Source: Duganella qianjiadongensis (lineage in GTDB: Bacteria; Pseudomonadota; Gammaproteobacteria; Burkholderiales; Burkholderiaceae_D). Taken from it: a stretch of 64,000 bases of DNA. Below the pieces are notes generated by a model. The model did not search any database, was not told the origin of the DNA, and saw only the letters and a program-made list of their open reading frames with translations. Below are positions 28,329 through 37,654 of the stretch, piece by piece (position 1 is the first letter of the stretch; each line of letters opens with the position of its first letter). Location: assembly GCF_009857915.1 (NCBI RefSeq), contig NZ_WWCM01000003.1, positions 62,001-126,000 of the forward strand, in the 5' to 3' direction. Position numbers and translations under genes: made by a program.

Positions 28329-29435
28329 ATGAAAACCAAAGCAGCCGTAGCATGGCAGGCGGGCAAACCGCTGACGATAGAAGAAGTAGAACTGGGCGGC
28401 CCGCGCGAGGGCGAAGTTCTGGTCGAAATCAAAGCCACCGGCATATGCCACACGGATTACTACACCCTGTCCGGCGCTGATCCCGAAGGCATCTTCCCGG
28501 CCATCCTCGGCCACGAAGGCGCGGGCGTGGTGGTCGATGTCGGTCCCGGCGTGAAGTCGCTGAAAAAAGATGACCACGTGATTCCGCTGTACACGCCGGA
28601 ATGCCGCCAGTGCAAATTCTGCCTGTCGCAGAAAACCAATCTGTGCCAGTCTATCCGCTCCACCCAGGGCCGCGGGCTGATGCCGGATGCCACCAGCCGC
28701 TTCTCGCTGGACGGCAAGCCTATCTACCACTACATGGGCACCTCGACCTTCTCCAACTACATCGTGGTGCCGGAGATCGCGCTGGCCAGGATCCGCAGCG
28801 ATGCACCGTTCGACAAGGTCTGCTACATCGGTTGCGGCGTTACGACGGGCGTGGGCGCCGTGCTGTTCACGGCCAAGGTGGAAGCGGGCGCCAATGTGGT
28901 GGTGTTCGGTCTGGGCGGCATAGGCCTGAACGTGATCCAGGCGGCGCGCATGGTGGGTGCCGACAAGATCATCGGGGTCGATATCAATCCGGCCCGTCAG
29001 GAGATGGCGCGCAAATTCGGCATGACCCACTTCATCAATCCGAATGAAGTGGACAACGTGGTCGATGCGATTATCCAGCTCACCGATGGCGGCGCCGACT
29101 ACAGCTTCGAATGCATAGGCAATACCACCACCATGCGCCAGTCGCTCGAGTGCTGCCACAAGGGCTGGGGCCAGTCCATCATCATCGGCGTGGCGGCAGC
29201 GGGGCAGGAAATCTCCACCCGTCCGTTCCAGCTGGTGACGGGCCGCGTGTGGAAGGGCTCGGCCTTCGGCGGTGCCCGTGGCCGTACCGATGTGCCGAAG
29301 ATCGTCGACTGGTACATGGAAGGCAAGCTCAATATCGACGACCTGATTACCCATCGTCTGCCGCTCGAACGCATCAACGAAGGTTTCGACCTGATGAAGA
29401 GCGGCGAGTCCATCCGTTCCGTCGTGCTGTACTAA
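28329..29435 (+). CDS. frmA: S-(hydroxymethyl)glutathione dehydrogenase (class III alcohol dehydrogenase)
   Basis: Zinc- and NAD-dependent enzyme that oxidises S-hydroxymethylglutathione in formaldehyde detoxification and can reduce S-nitrosoglutathione. The 368 residues show catalytic zinc ligands Cys40 (GICHTD) and His62 with adjacent Glu63 (GHEGAG), structural zinc cysteines 92, 95, 98 and 106, and the Rossmann GLGGIGLN. AGAGGAAAG lies upstream of the ATG. No frmB or frmR is adjacent, so it seems to stand alone. A GGCGGG/CCCGCC hairpin follows at 29443-29458 without a T-run. Confidence 0.97.
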   Translation: MKTKAAVAWQAGKPLTIEEVELGGPREGEVLVEIKATGICHTDYYTLSGADPEGIFPAILGHEGAGVVVDVGPGVKSLKKDDHVIPLYTPECRQCKFCLSQKTNLCQSIRSTQGRGLMPDATSRFSLDGKPIYHYMGTSTFSNYIVVPEIALARIRSDAPFDKVCYIGCGVTTGVGAVLFTAKVEAGANVVVFGLGGIGLNVIQAARMVGADKIIGVDINPARQEMARKFGMTHFINPNEVDNVVDAIIQLTDGGADYSFECIGNTTTMRQSLECCHKGWGQSIIIGVAAAGQEISTRPFQLVTGRVWKGSAFGGARGRTDVPKIVDWYMEGKLNIDDLITHRLPLERINEGFDLMKSGESIRSVVLY

Positions 29436-29467
29436 GCCGCTAGGCGGGCGCACCCGCCGCCCCGCCT

Positions 29468-29547
29468 CTGCGCTCCCGATGTAGATAAAAAGTTCTAGAC
29501 ATCGTCATCTAGATAATTTATTCTACATCTACACATCGGGAGCGCAG
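29468..29547. promoter_or_regulatory. 80-bp palindromic control region before the M56 gene
   Basis: A perfect 15-bp inverted repeat, CTGCGCTCCCGATGT (29468-29482) and its complement (29533-29547), encloses a second dyad of TCTAGA (29494-29499 and 29508-29513). ATGTAGAT-like and ATCTACA-like copies flank it. The right arm contains the GGAG ribosome site of the following mini-ORF, so both an operator and an RNA hairpin are possible. The interior is AT-rich, unlike its surroundings. Confidence 0.7.
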
Positions 29548-29548
29548 C

Positions 29549-29602
29549 ATGTCTTTACTACGCCAATTCAACTTCACGCCGCAGGCAGGCCGCCATGCAT
29601 AA
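29549..29602 (+). CDS. 17-codon ORF overlapping the M56 start (possible coupling peptide)
   Basis: ATG 29549 to TAA 29602 encodes 17 residues, MSLLRQFNFTPQAGRHA. GGAG lies six bases before the ATG. The ORF overlaps the M56 ATG (29595) by eight bases in another frame. The M56 gene itself has only a poor ribosome site, so this ORF could couple its translation to upstream initiation. Coding status is inferred from the ribosome site and overlap only. Confidence 0.4.
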   Translation: MSLLRQFNFTPQAGRHA

Positions 29603-31646
29603 TCTGCTCGATGCGCTGGTCGCGGCGCTGGGGTGGGCCCTGCTCAACTTTGTCTGGCAGGGCGTGCTGATCGGCTGCAGCGTGGCGCTGGCCATGCAGT
29701 TACTGCGCCGCGCCCGTCCGCAAACCCGTTATGCCGTGGCCTGTGGCGCCATGCTGCTCTGCCTGCTGCTGCCGCTGGCCAGCGTGATCGGCGCCTTGCG
29801 CGATGACGGTCGCAGCGACAGCCAGACTGCATTGCTGACGACCGGTCTGTATGCCAGCTGGCAGGGGGCCGGTCAGGACGCCGGTCAGGACGCCATGGCC
29901 AGCAGCGCACCCGCTGCCGATGCTGGCAGCCTTCGCGGCCCGGCTGTGCATGTCCTGAGCCAGTTCGGCAGTGCGCTGCGGCGCGACAGCGAGCGCGTGC
30001 TGCGCCAGCAGCTGCCATGGATAGTCGGCCTGTGGCTGGCTGGCGGCGTGCTGATGACCTTGCGCCTGATGCTAGGCCTGCAATGGGTGGCCGCCCGCAC
30101 GCAGCGCAGCGCCTACACCATCAACCATTACTGGCAGCGCCGCATGGCACTGCTGGCCAGCCGCTTTGAAATTCGCCGCGATGTCCGTCTGGGCGTGGCC
30201 GGGGGCATCGACAGCCCCATCACCGCCGGTTGCTGGCGTCCCATCATACTGGTGCCGGCCAGCCTGATCAGCGGCATGCCGCCCGATCTGCTGGAAGCGC
30301 TGCTGGCCCACGAACTGGCGCATATCCGCCGTCACGATTATCTGGTCAACCTGCTGCAAAGCGCGATCGAGATATTGCTGTTCTATCACCCTAGTGTTTG
30401 GGCCTTGTCACGCAGGATACGCATAGAGCGAGAACAAATCGCCGACGATCTTGCCGTGGACATGCTCGGCCAGCCGCAAAAGCTGGCACAAGCTCTGGCG
30501 CAGCTGGACCAGTTCCAGTTCGACAGTACCCAACTAGCCCATGCGGCTCACGGAGGAAATCTCATGTCTCGTATTCAGCGCCTGGTGCGCCCCCATTCTG
30601 AACCAGCCAGCCGCAAACTGGCCTTGCCCCTGTTAGGCCTGTTTGCCGCCGGCGTCATGCTGTATGCCCACGCCACGGCAGATACGGGCGCATCGCGTCC
30701 ATTGCCTGCACTGCCTGCTGTGCCGCCACTTGCTGCGCTACCGGTACCGCCCGCACCAGCCGCATTGCCAGCATTAGCCGCACGGCCCGCACCTCCGGCC
30801 CCGCCTGCACCAGCGGCTGCGCTGCCGGCCCTGCCGGCCCCGCCAGCTCCACCAGCTCCACCAGCCGACGCGGCGGAACCGGGCCTGAGCCGGGGTGCTG
30901 CATTTGCACTGGTCCACGACGACAAGCGCACCATGGTTACCCGCACTACCAGTCTGGACCGCGCCCAAATCGATGCTGCCCGCAGCCGCCTCAAAGGTGA
31001 TTTCATCTGGTTCCGCGATGGTAAAAAAGGCTATGTGATCCAGGATGCCGCCATGCTGGCACAGGCCCATGCCGCGTGGGCACCGGTGGAAAGCCTGGGC
31101 GCCCGTATGGAAGAGCAGGGCAAGAAAATGGAACAGCAGGGTCAGTCCATGGATGCCATCGGCAAGCAGATGGACGCTATGGGGCGCGATCTGGAACGCC
31201 AGTTTGCCGCCCCGTCGGCCGAGCAGCAGCGCAAGATCGACGCGCTGGCACGCCAGCAGGAAGCGATTGCGCGGCGCATCGAGCAGGCCGCACGCAAGCT
31301 GGGCGAGCAGCCTACGGCCGAGCAGCTGCAGCAGTTCCACCAGCGTCAGGCCGAGCTGCAGCGCGCAATGCAGCCCTTGCAGCAGCAGATCGAGCAACTG
31401 GCCCGGCAGCAGGCGCAGCAGCATGTGCAGGCGCAGGAACAGGCGCTGCAGCAATCCATGCAGGGCCTGCAGGCGCGCATGGCCGAAGCCAGCAAACCCA
31501 TGGCCGCACTGGGCCAGCAGATGGGCGAACTGGGACGCGAACAGGCACAGGCCAGCCGCGCCGCCGAACGGGTCATGCGCGAGCTGATCCGCGAAGCGAA
31601 AAAGAACGGCAAAGCGCAGCCCGTTAGCACTGCCGATCCGGCCTGA
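29595..31646 (+). CDS. Orphan BlaR1/MecR1-like M56 peptidase with Pro-rich and Gln-rich sensor region
   Basis: A 683-residue membrane protein. Hydrophobic segments lie at about residues 13-35, 47-67, 142-162 and 344-360. The M56 zinc site HELAH (239-243) and a second acidic motif EREQIADDLA (278-287) lie in the cytoplasmic loop, as in BlaR1. After the last membrane span comes a Pro/Ala tract (about 369-426), a short globular part (435-490, FIWFRDGKKGYVIQ) and a long Gln/Met-rich coiled coil to the C-terminus. The penicillin-binding sensor domain of true BlaR1 is absent. No blaI-type repressor gene is adjacent. Signalling protease for an unknown envelope cue is the likeliest reading. Confidence 0.82.
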   Translation: MHNLLDALVAALGWALLNFVWQGVLIGCSVALAMQLLRRARPQTRYAVACGAMLLCLLLPLASVIGALRDDGRSDSQTALLTTGLYASWQGAGQDAGQDAMASSAPAADAGSLRGPAVHVLSQFGSALRRDSERVLRQQLPWIVGLWLAGGVLMTLRLMLGLQWVAARTQRSAYTINHYWQRRMALLASRFEIRRDVRLGVAGGIDSPITAGCWRPIILVPASLISGMPPDLLEALLAHELAHIRRHDYLVNLLQSAIEILLFYHPSVWALSRRIRIEREQIADDLAVDMLGQPQKLAQALAQLDQFQFDSTQLAHAAHGGNLMSRIQRLVRPHSEPASRKLALPLLGLFAAGVMLYAHATADTGASRPLPALPAVPPLAALPVPPAPAALPALAARPAPPAPPAPAAALPALPAPPAPPAPPADAAEPGLSRGAAFALVHDDKRTMVTRTTSLDRAQIDAARSRLKGDFIWFRDGKKGYVIQDAAMLAQAHAAWAPVESLGARMEEQGKKMEQQGQSMDAIGKQMDAMGRDLERQFAAPSAEQQRKIDALARQQEAIARRIEQAARKLGEQPTAEQLQQFHQRQAELQRAMQPLQQQIEQLARQQAQQHVQAQEQALQQSMQGLQARMAEASKPMAALGQQMGELGREQAQASRAAERVMRELIREAKKNGKAQPVSTADPA

Positions 31647-31660
31647 GGAGCCAGTGCCGG

Positions 31661-31666
31661 TATAAT
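31661..31666 (+). promoter_or_regulatory. Putative -10 element for leaderless uvrD transcript
   Basis: A perfect TATAAT ends six bases before the helicase ATG; the nearest purine-rich site (GAGGAG, 31644-31649) is too far upstream to act as its ribosome site. No good -35 is seen. Confidence 0.4.
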
Positions 31667-31672
31667 CACGGC

Positions 31673-33967
31673 ATGCAAAATCTTTTACACAATCTCAATG
31701 ACGAGCAGCTGGCAGCGGTCACGCTGCCACCGCAAAGTGCCCTGATTCTGGCGGGGGCCGGCTCCGGTAAAACCCGTGTGCTGACCACCCGCATCGCCTG
31801 GCTGATCCAGACAGGGCAGGTGTCGCCCTCGGGCATACTGGCCGTGACCTTTACCAACAAGGCCGCCAAGGAAATGCTGACCCGTCTCTCCGCCATGTTG
31901 CCGATCAATACGCGCGGCATGTGGATAGGCACTTTCCACGGGCTGTGTAACCGTCTGCTGCGCACCCATCACCGCGATGCAGCGCTGCCGCAGACCTTCC
32001 AGATTCTGGACACGCAGGACCAGCTGTCGGCCATCAAGCGCCTGATCAAGGCGCACAACATCGATGACGAAAAGTTCCCGCCCAAGGAAGTCATGTACTT
32101 CATCAACGGCGCCAAGGATCAGGGCCTGCGTGCCGACAAGATCGAAGCCTATAACGCCGATGAGCGCAAAAAAGTCGAGCTGTACCAGCTGTACGACGAG
32201 CAGTGCCAGCGCGAAGGCGTGGTGGATTTTGCCGAACTGCTGCTGCGCAGTTACGAGCTGCTGAGCCGTAACCAGCCTTTGCGCGAACATTACCAGCAGC
32301 GCTTCCGCCACATATTGGTGGACGAGTTCCAGGATACCAATGACCTGCAATACAAGTGGCTCAAGCTGCTGGCCGGCGTACCGGGCCAGCATGGCAGCGC
32401 ACTGTTTGCCGTGGGCGACGACGATCAGAGCATCTATGCCTTCCGCGGCGCCAATGTGGGCAATATGAGCGCTTTCGAGCGCGAGTTCCAGGTCAGGAAT
32501 CTGATCAAGCTGGAGCAGAACTACCGCTCGCACGGCCACATCCTTGATGCCGCCAACCAGCTGATTTCGAATAACAGCAAACGGCTCGGCAAGAATTTGC
32601 GCACCGATGCCGGGCAGGGCGAACCCGTGCGCGTGTACGAAGCCAGCTCCGATCTGGCCGAAGCGCAGTGGATCGTGGAAGAGACCAAAAACCTGATCGC
32701 GGACGGCGCCGAGCGGCGCGAGATCGCCGTGCTGTACCGCTCCAATGCGCAGTCGCGCGTGATCGAGCATGCGCTGTTCTCGGCCGGCATACCGTATCAC
32801 GTGTATGGCGGCCTGCGCTACTTCCAGCGGGCCGAGGTCAAGCACGCCATCGCCTATCTGCAGCTGATGGACAACCCGCATAACGATTCGGCCTTCCTGC
32901 GCGTGGTGAACTTCCCCACCCGCGGCATCGGCCTGCGCAGCATCGAAGCGCTGCAGGCGGCGGCTGACCAGCAAGGCATTTCGCTGTATGCGGCCGTGCC
33001 CCATGTGGCGGGTAAAGCGGGTTCCTCGCTGGCCGGTTTTGTGCGCCTGATCGAAGGCGCGCGCTTCGAAACCCAGCAGATGGCCTTGCCGGAACTGGTG
33101 CGCGTGGTGCTGGAACACAGCGGCCTGCTGACCCACTACCAGACGGAAAAAGAAGGCGCCGACCGTATCGAAAATCTGGAGCAGATGGTCAGTGCCGCCA
33201 CCCAGTTCGTGTCCGAAGAGGGCTACGGGCAGGGCGCACCGGCCCATCTGGGACCGGCAGCGCAGGCACAGAGCGGCGCTGCCGTACTCAATCAGGATGG
33301 CTTCGAAATCCTCGACGCCGACGCGCCGCTGCCAGCGGTAATGTCGCCGCTGTCGGCCTTCCTGTCGCATGCTTCGCTGGAAGCGGGCGACAATCAGGCC
33401 ACGGTGGGGCAGGATGCCGTGCAGATGATGACGGTGCACTCGGCCAAAGGGCTGGAGTTCAACAACGTCTTCATCACGGGGCTGGAAGAGGGCCTGTTCC
33501 CGCACGAGAGCAGCTCGCGCGAGCACGACGGGGTGGAAGAGGAGCGCCGCCTGATGTATGTGGCGATTACGCGCGCCCGCCAGCGCCTGTATATGTGCTT
33601 CGCCCAGACCCGCATGCTGCACGGCCAGACGCGCTACAACATGAAGTCGCGCTTCTTCGACGAGCTGCCGGAAGAATCGCTGAAATGGCTGTCGGCCAAG
33701 GTGCAGTCGCACTGGTTTGCCTCGCCCAAGTCGGCGTGGGATGCGGCGCCGGTACTGGGTTCCGATAATGCCATCGCGCAGAAGATTGCGCACAAGTCGG
33801 CCGGCAGCGGCTGGCGCATCGGCGAATCAGTCCAGCATGCCAAGTTCGGCGAAGGCGTGATCGTGAATATCGAAGGCAGCGGTCCGAGTGCGCGCGCCCA
33901 GATCAACTTCGGCAATGTCGGCATGAAGGTGCTCGACCTCAGCATCGCCAAGCTGGAGCGCATTTAG
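31673..33967 (+). CDS. uvrD: UvrD/PcrA-type superfamily 1 DNA helicase
   Basis: 3'-5' DNA helicase of nucleotide-excision and mismatch repair, 764 residues. Motif I is AGAGSGKT (27-34), Ia is AVTFTNKAAKEM, II is VDEFQDTN, III is GDDDQSIYAFRGA, IV-VI include LEQNYRSH, TVHSAKGLEF and YVAITRARQRL. A C-terminal Tudor-like segment (VQHAKFGEGVIVNIEGSG) matches the PcrA/UvrD tail that contacts RNA polymerase. Rep is an alternative, but the tail and length favour UvrD. Downstream of the M56 gene by 26 bases with its own likely promoter. Confidence 0.95.
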   Translation: MQNLLHNLNDEQLAAVTLPPQSALILAGAGSGKTRVLTTRIAWLIQTGQVSPSGILAVTFTNKAAKEMLTRLSAMLPINTRGMWIGTFHGLCNRLLRTHHRDAALPQTFQILDTQDQLSAIKRLIKAHNIDDEKFPPKEVMYFINGAKDQGLRADKIEAYNADERKKVELYQLYDEQCQREGVVDFAELLLRSYELLSRNQPLREHYQQRFRHILVDEFQDTNDLQYKWLKLLAGVPGQHGSALFAVGDDDQSIYAFRGANVGNMSAFEREFQVRNLIKLEQNYRSHGHILDAANQLISNNSKRLGKNLRTDAGQGEPVRVYEASSDLAEAQWIVEETKNLIADGAERREIAVLYRSNAQSRVIEHALFSAGIPYHVYGGLRYFQRAEVKHAIAYLQLMDNPHNDSAFLRVVNFPTRGIGLRSIEALQAAADQQGISLYAAVPHVAGKAGSSLAGFVRLIEGARFETQQMALPELVRVVLEHSGLLTHYQTEKEGADRIENLEQMVSAATQFVSEEGYGQGAPAHLGPAAQAQSGAAVLNQDGFEILDADAPLPAVMSPLSAFLSHASLEAGDNQATVGQDAVQMMTVHSAKGLEFNNVFITGLEEGLFPHESSSREHDGVEEERRLMYVAITRARQRLYMCFAQTRMLHGQTRYNMKSRFFDELPEESLKWLSAKVQSHWFASPKSAWDAAPVLGSDNAIAQKIAHKSAGSGWRIGESVQHAKFGEGVIVNIEGSGPSARAQINFGNVGMKVLDLSIAKLERI

Positions 33968-34057
33968 CGCCCGTTTCAAACAGCCTGCAGCTTGCTCGCC
34001 ATGCGAGTGCGCTGCCTTCGCTGGTGCGCCGCGCTGCACGCATGTTGAAATAGTCTG

Positions 34058-35143
34058 TTAAGCGCGGCGGCTTGCCAGCACCCTGCGCACATAGGCCAGT
34101 GCTGGCGCTTCCACGCAGTGCCAGCTGAACACCGACAGCGGCAGCACGATGGCCAGCGTGGCCGCCAGCATGGTCCAGATGCCCACCGGCGGCAGCACTG
34201 CCTTGAGCATCAGCATGACGGGCCAGTGGTAGATGTAGATGGCATAGGAGTAGTCGTGGCGCTGCAGGTGGCGCCAGCGCGAACCGAGCAGGCGCGAACT
34301 GCCCACCCACAGGGCCAGCGTCACGGCCACCAGATTCACGCCGAACACCGTCAGCGCCTGATGTTCGAGGTCCAGCCAGCGGGTCGAGTTGAGCGCCAGC
34401 AGTACGCAGGCCACGATGAAGGGACGCGCGCCTATGCGTACCTGTTCGGCCAGCGTTTGCAGCAGCATCCCGCACAGGAACAGACTCCACAGGCGCGCTT
34501 CCCAGATATAGCCTGCCAGCACGGCAGGGAACTGGAACGCGGCCAGCGTCAGCAGCAGCGACATCACCATCATCCAGCGCCGCATCGGCAGAATCGCGGC
34601 GGCGCCGATCAGGGCCACCATCACGTACATGCGGCCTTCCCAGTACACGGTCCACAGCGAGCCGTTCAGCGCCGCGCCGCCCAGCACGCCGGGAATCGCC
34701 AGTTCGGACGGCGGAATGATGTACACCAGCCAGTGCAGCATGGCGCCGTTGACGATGTAGCGCCACGGCGCCGGATCGGCCAGCCCGGCTATGCCTCGGG
34801 GCGAGAAGCAGATCAGGGCGACGCTGGTAGTGAGCGCCAGGCAGACCAGCAGGCCCGGCACCAGCCGCGCCACGCGCCGCACGGCAAAGCGCAGCAGATC
34901 AGGGTCGCGCAGCCAGCTCTGGGTGATGAACAGCCCACTGAGCAGGAAGAACACATCGACCGCCAGCGCGCCGATATCGGCCACCGGCAGCATCAGCGCG
35001 CTGAGCGGGTCCGGCCCCGGCGCCACGGTATTGTGCTCGCCGGCGTGAAACAGCACCACCAGCAGCGCCGCCACCAGCCTGACCAGATTGAAGCTGTTAT
35101 CGTTGGAGGCGATGGCGCTGGCCAGCGTGCGGGGTGCTTGCAT
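34058..35143 (-). CDS. Acyltransferase family 3 (OafA/NodX-like) membrane protein
   Basis: An integral-membrane O-acyltransferase of 361 residues with about ten hydrophobic spans. The N-terminus has the family pattern NLVRLVAALLVVLFHAGEH, with the catalytic His in the first span, and DVFFLLSGLFI follows. These enzymes acetylate or otherwise acylate surface polysaccharides; the acceptor is unknown and no glycan cluster is nearby. Convergent with uvrD and in the same direction as the DUF2782-thrB genes upstream. Confidence 0.9.
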   Translation of the reverse strand: MQAPRTLASAIASNDNSFNLVRLVAALLVVLFHAGEHNTVAPGPDPLSALMLPVADIGALAVDVFFLLSGLFITQSWLRDPDLLRFAVRRVARLVPGLLVCLALTTSVALICFSPRGIAGLADPAPWRYIVNGAMLHWLVYIIPPSELAIPGVLGGAALNGSLWTVYWEGRMYVMVALIGAAAILPMRRWMMVMSLLLTLAAFQFPAVLAGYIWEARLWSLFLCGMLLQTLAEQVRIGARPFIVACVLLALNSTRWLDLEHQALTVFGVNLVAVTLALWVGSSRLLGSRWRHLQRHDYSYAIYIYHWPVMLMLKAVLPPVGIWTMLAATLAIVLPLSVFSWHCVEAPALAYVRRVLASRRA

Positions 35144-35182
35144 GGGCGGGGTCTCGGTCAGGCGATGGGGGCGCAGGCTGCT

Positions 35183-35950
35183 TCAGCGCAGCGGCACGGA
35201 CGGCGTGGTCGCTGCCGGCGTGCCGAAATAGTGGCGGTAGCACGCATACAGCGTGCAGTGCATCAGCACGACCAGCACCAGGAAGATGGCGAATATGACG
35301 GTCAGCATCAGCTGCGGCGAGCTCAGTAACAGTACCGGTAGCGCCGTACCGACCTGGAACAGCATGAATAGCAGCAGCGCGGCGCCGAAGAAGGCACGGA
35401 AATCGCGCATCACCGTCACCACGCTGAAGAACAGCGCCTTGGCCAGCGGCATCTGCTGCCAGCCGATGAGGGGCGCGCTCAGGCAGGTCAGCAGCCAGCC
35501 CAGCATGTAGATCAGCGAGCCGATAAATAGCGGGCCACGCGACGGCGCCAGTGCTTTGTCGTCCATGGGCAGCTCGCCGCTGGCGATGCGCAGCAGGTTG
35601 CCGTCGTCGAGCAGGGAGACGATGCCGAGTGCCAGCGTCACCAGCAGCAGGTAGAGCAGCCCCAGCCCCAGCAGGGGATGGCGCGCCGGCTGGCGGAAGC
35701 CGTTAAACAGCACCCGCGGCTGGGCGCGCTGGCCCTGATCGATATCGCTGCAGGCCTGCAGGATGGCGAGCGTGAACATGGGCGCCATCAGAGTCGGTGC
35801 AATCGAGCCGAGCAGGGGCACGAACAGCGTGAACATGGACAGGAACATGCAGCAGAAGAACAGCGACATCAGGCCGCCCGGCTGCTTGCGGAATAGCTGC
35901 CAGCCCTGTTTCACCCAGATAAAGCCGGCGCGCATGGGGAGTCGGTTCAT
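35183..35950 (-). CDS. BPSS1780-family integral membrane protein
   Basis: A 255-residue protein with about six hydrophobic spans, similar in pattern to the BPSS1780 family of Burkholderiales: an N-terminal [15 protein letters not shown] stretch, then [20 protein letters not shown] and conserved Phe/Arg in FNGFRQ. Function unknown. Its ATG overlaps the thrB stop by four bases, so it is translated in tandem with homoserine kinase. A longer frame reaching 36112 lies inside thrB and is not used. The DUF2782-thrB-BPSS1780 order beside polA is a recurrent Burkholderiales arrangement. Confidence 0.8.
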   Translation of the reverse strand: MNRLPMRAGFIWVKQGWQLFRKQPGGLMSLFFCCMFLSMFTLFVPLLGSIAPTLMAPMFTLAILQACSDIDQGQRAQPRVLFNGFRQPARHPLLGLGLLYLLLVTLALGIVSLLDDGNLLRIASGELPMDDKALAPSRGPLFIGSLIYMLGWLLTCLSAPLIGWQQMPLAKALFFSVVTVMRDFRAFFGAALLLFMLFQVGTALPVLLLSSPQLMLTVIFAIFLVLVVLMHCTLYACYRHYFGTPAATTPSVPLR

Positions 35951-36906
35951 CCGGTGAGCCCCGGCGCCGGTGTGGCGATGCGCTCGCGCAGGATGCGCTC
36001 GAAGTGGGTCGGATCGTGCGGCGTCAGCATTTCCGCCTCGCGCGGCTGGTAGTAGTCGTACAGACGCGACAGCCAGAAGCGCAGCGCAGCGGCCCGCAGC
36101 ATCGGCTGCCATGCAGTCCGCTCGGCTGGCGTGAACGGCCGCACGGCGTGGTAGGCATCGAGCATGGCGCGCACGCGGGGCGTATCGAGCACGCCGCTAG
36201 CGAGGTCGATACACCAGTCGTTAATCGTCACCGCCACGTCGAACAGCCAGGTATCGCAGCCGGCGAAATAGAAGTCGAAGAAGCCGGTCAGGCGTTCGCC
36301 GACAAACATCACGTTATTGCGGAACAGGTCGGCGTGGACCGGGCCGCGCTGCAGCTGGCGGTAGGTGTCGCACCCGGCAAAAGCTTCCTGGAAGTGCATT
36401 TCGGCGCGCAGCAGGTGGGCATTCTCGGCTGACAGATAAGGCAGCACTTTCGGCGTGGTGAGGTTCCACCAGTCCAGCCCGCGCAGATTGGGTTGTACCA
36501 GCGGATAGTCCTGCGCCGCCAGGTGCATGCGCGCCAGCATGCTGCCCACGGCCGCGCAATGCACGGGCTGCGGGTCCATCTGCGAACTGCCTTCCAGCTT
36601 GGAGACGATGGCGGCCGGCTTGCCATGCAGCGGCACGATCAGCTCGCCTTCGTGGGTGGCGACCGGCGCCGGTACCAGCACGCCCCGTTCGGCCAGATGG
36701 TGCATCAGCTTGAGATAGAACGGTAACTGCTCGAAGGAAAGATTTTCGAAGATGGTGAGGACGTACTCGCCGCCTTCGGTGGTCAGAAAGAAATTGGAGT
36801 TTTCGATGCCGGAGGCGATGCCTTTCAAGGCAACAGCTTGTCCGAGGGGGAATTGTTTGATCCACTGGGTCAGGTCGCCCAGCGTGACCGAAGTAAACAC
36901 TGCCAT
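35947..36906 (-). CDS. thrB: Homoserine kinase (type II, aminoglycoside-phosphotransferase fold)
   Basis: Phosphorylates homoserine in threonine synthesis. The 319-residue protein belongs to the APH-like ThrB2 group, not the GHMP ThrB of enterobacteria. The catalytic loop is [14 protein letters not shown] and the metal-binding motif is [10 protein letters not shown]. The ATG at 36906 gives the family N-terminus MAVFTSV. It sits between a DUF2782 gene and a membrane protein gene, with an ATGA overlap to the latter. Confidence 0.96.
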   Translation of the reverse strand: MAVFTSVTLGDLTQWIKQFPLGQAVALKGIASGIENSNFFLTTEGGEYVLTIFENLSFEQLPFYLKLMHHLAERGVLVPAPVATHEGELIVPLHGKPAAIVSKLEGSSQMDPQPVHCAAVGSMLARMHLAAQDYPLVQPNLRGLDWWNLTTPKVLPYLSAENAHLLRAEMHFQEAFAGCDTYRQLQRGPVHADLFRNNVMFVGERLTGFFDFYFAGCDTWLFDVAVTINDWCIDLASGVLDTPRVRAMLDAYHAVRPFTPAERTAWQPMLRAAALRFWLSRLYDYYQPREAEMLTPHDPTHFERILRERIATPAPGLTG

Positions 36907-36993
36907 GGGTATAAATCAGGTTCGGTGAGCGGTGCCGCCGTCGGGCGGCGCCCGCGGGCGCCCGCTAGCGCGGGCGTGCGCGTTCGAAGTTGG

Positions 36994-37401
36994 CTACTTC
37001 GCGGCAGGAGGTGGCGTGGTGGTGTCAGCTGCGCCTTCTTCTTCTGCCGTTTTCTTCTTTTTCTTGCCGATATCAAATTCCATCACCGTCCACTGCGGGC
37101 CGCGGTTGGCGCCGCCCATTGCGTCGCCGGGCAATGCTGTGCCGACGGGGTGATTGGGCCGCACCGTGTAGGTGCTAGGGCCGCTCTTGACGGTGGCTTC
37201 CACCACTTTGCCCGTGTTGTCACGGCGCTCAGTGATCTTGGTCTCCGGACCCTGCTTGGAGGTCACGGTGATCGGGTCTTCCGTTACTTCCTCGAGCTTT
37301 TCCAGTTTTGGTGGCGCCTGGCTGGGAGTGGACTGGGCGAACGCCGTGTGGGCGCTCAGGGTCAGAAGCAGGGCAGGCCAGAGGGTGGAAGTGCGCAGCA
37401 T
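36994..37401 (-). CDS. Exported DUF2782 family protein
   Basis: A 135-residue secreted protein. The signal peptide is about 22 residues, ending AFA before QSTPSQ. The mature region has LEKLEEV, ITVTSKQGPETKITERRDNTGKVVEATVKSG in short strands, the TYTVRP segment and a basic KKKKK tail, as in DUF2782. Function unknown. ATG 37401 gives a proper signal; an in-frame start at 37476 would not. Divergent from polA. Confidence 0.85.
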   Translation of the reverse strand: MLRTSTLWPALLLTLSAHTAFAQSTPSQAPPKLEKLEEVTEDPITVTSKQGPETKITERRDNTGKVVEATVKSGPSTYTVRPNHPVGTALPGDAMGGANRGPQWTVMEFDIGKKKKKTAEEEGAADTTTPPPAAK

Positions 37402-37654
37402 GGTGGATCGCCTTAATCGGGTGCTTGGGTATAAAACCCGGGATAAAAAACCGTCAAATTTTTCTATATGGTCCATTGTAACAAACTGACACGCAAGACT
37501 GGCTTAAAAGCGGTTTTCCTATCAGGTTTCTGCTGCAGCGCGGCGCCCTGATTGTTTTTTTGTAAAGTTGTCTAATGGGTCAGTCAGCTTAGCAAAACCT
37601 GCGATAATGCATGTTTATGGCGGCGCAAGGCTGCCTCATTCCAGATTTCAAGCT

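Noticed and set aside
30640-30890. Pro/Ala codon repeats in the M56 gene as a possible DNA repeat element or CRISPR
   Set aside because: The repeats are in frame, irregular, and code for a Pro/Ala stalk; there are no constant repeats with unique spacers.
31685-33793. 702-codon open frame opposite uvrD
   Set aside because: Antisense shadow of the helicase gene, with no ribosome site and atypical composition.
36932-37178. Frames antisense to the DUF2782 gene
   Set aside because: They oppose a gene with a clear signal peptide and family pattern; no independent evidence.
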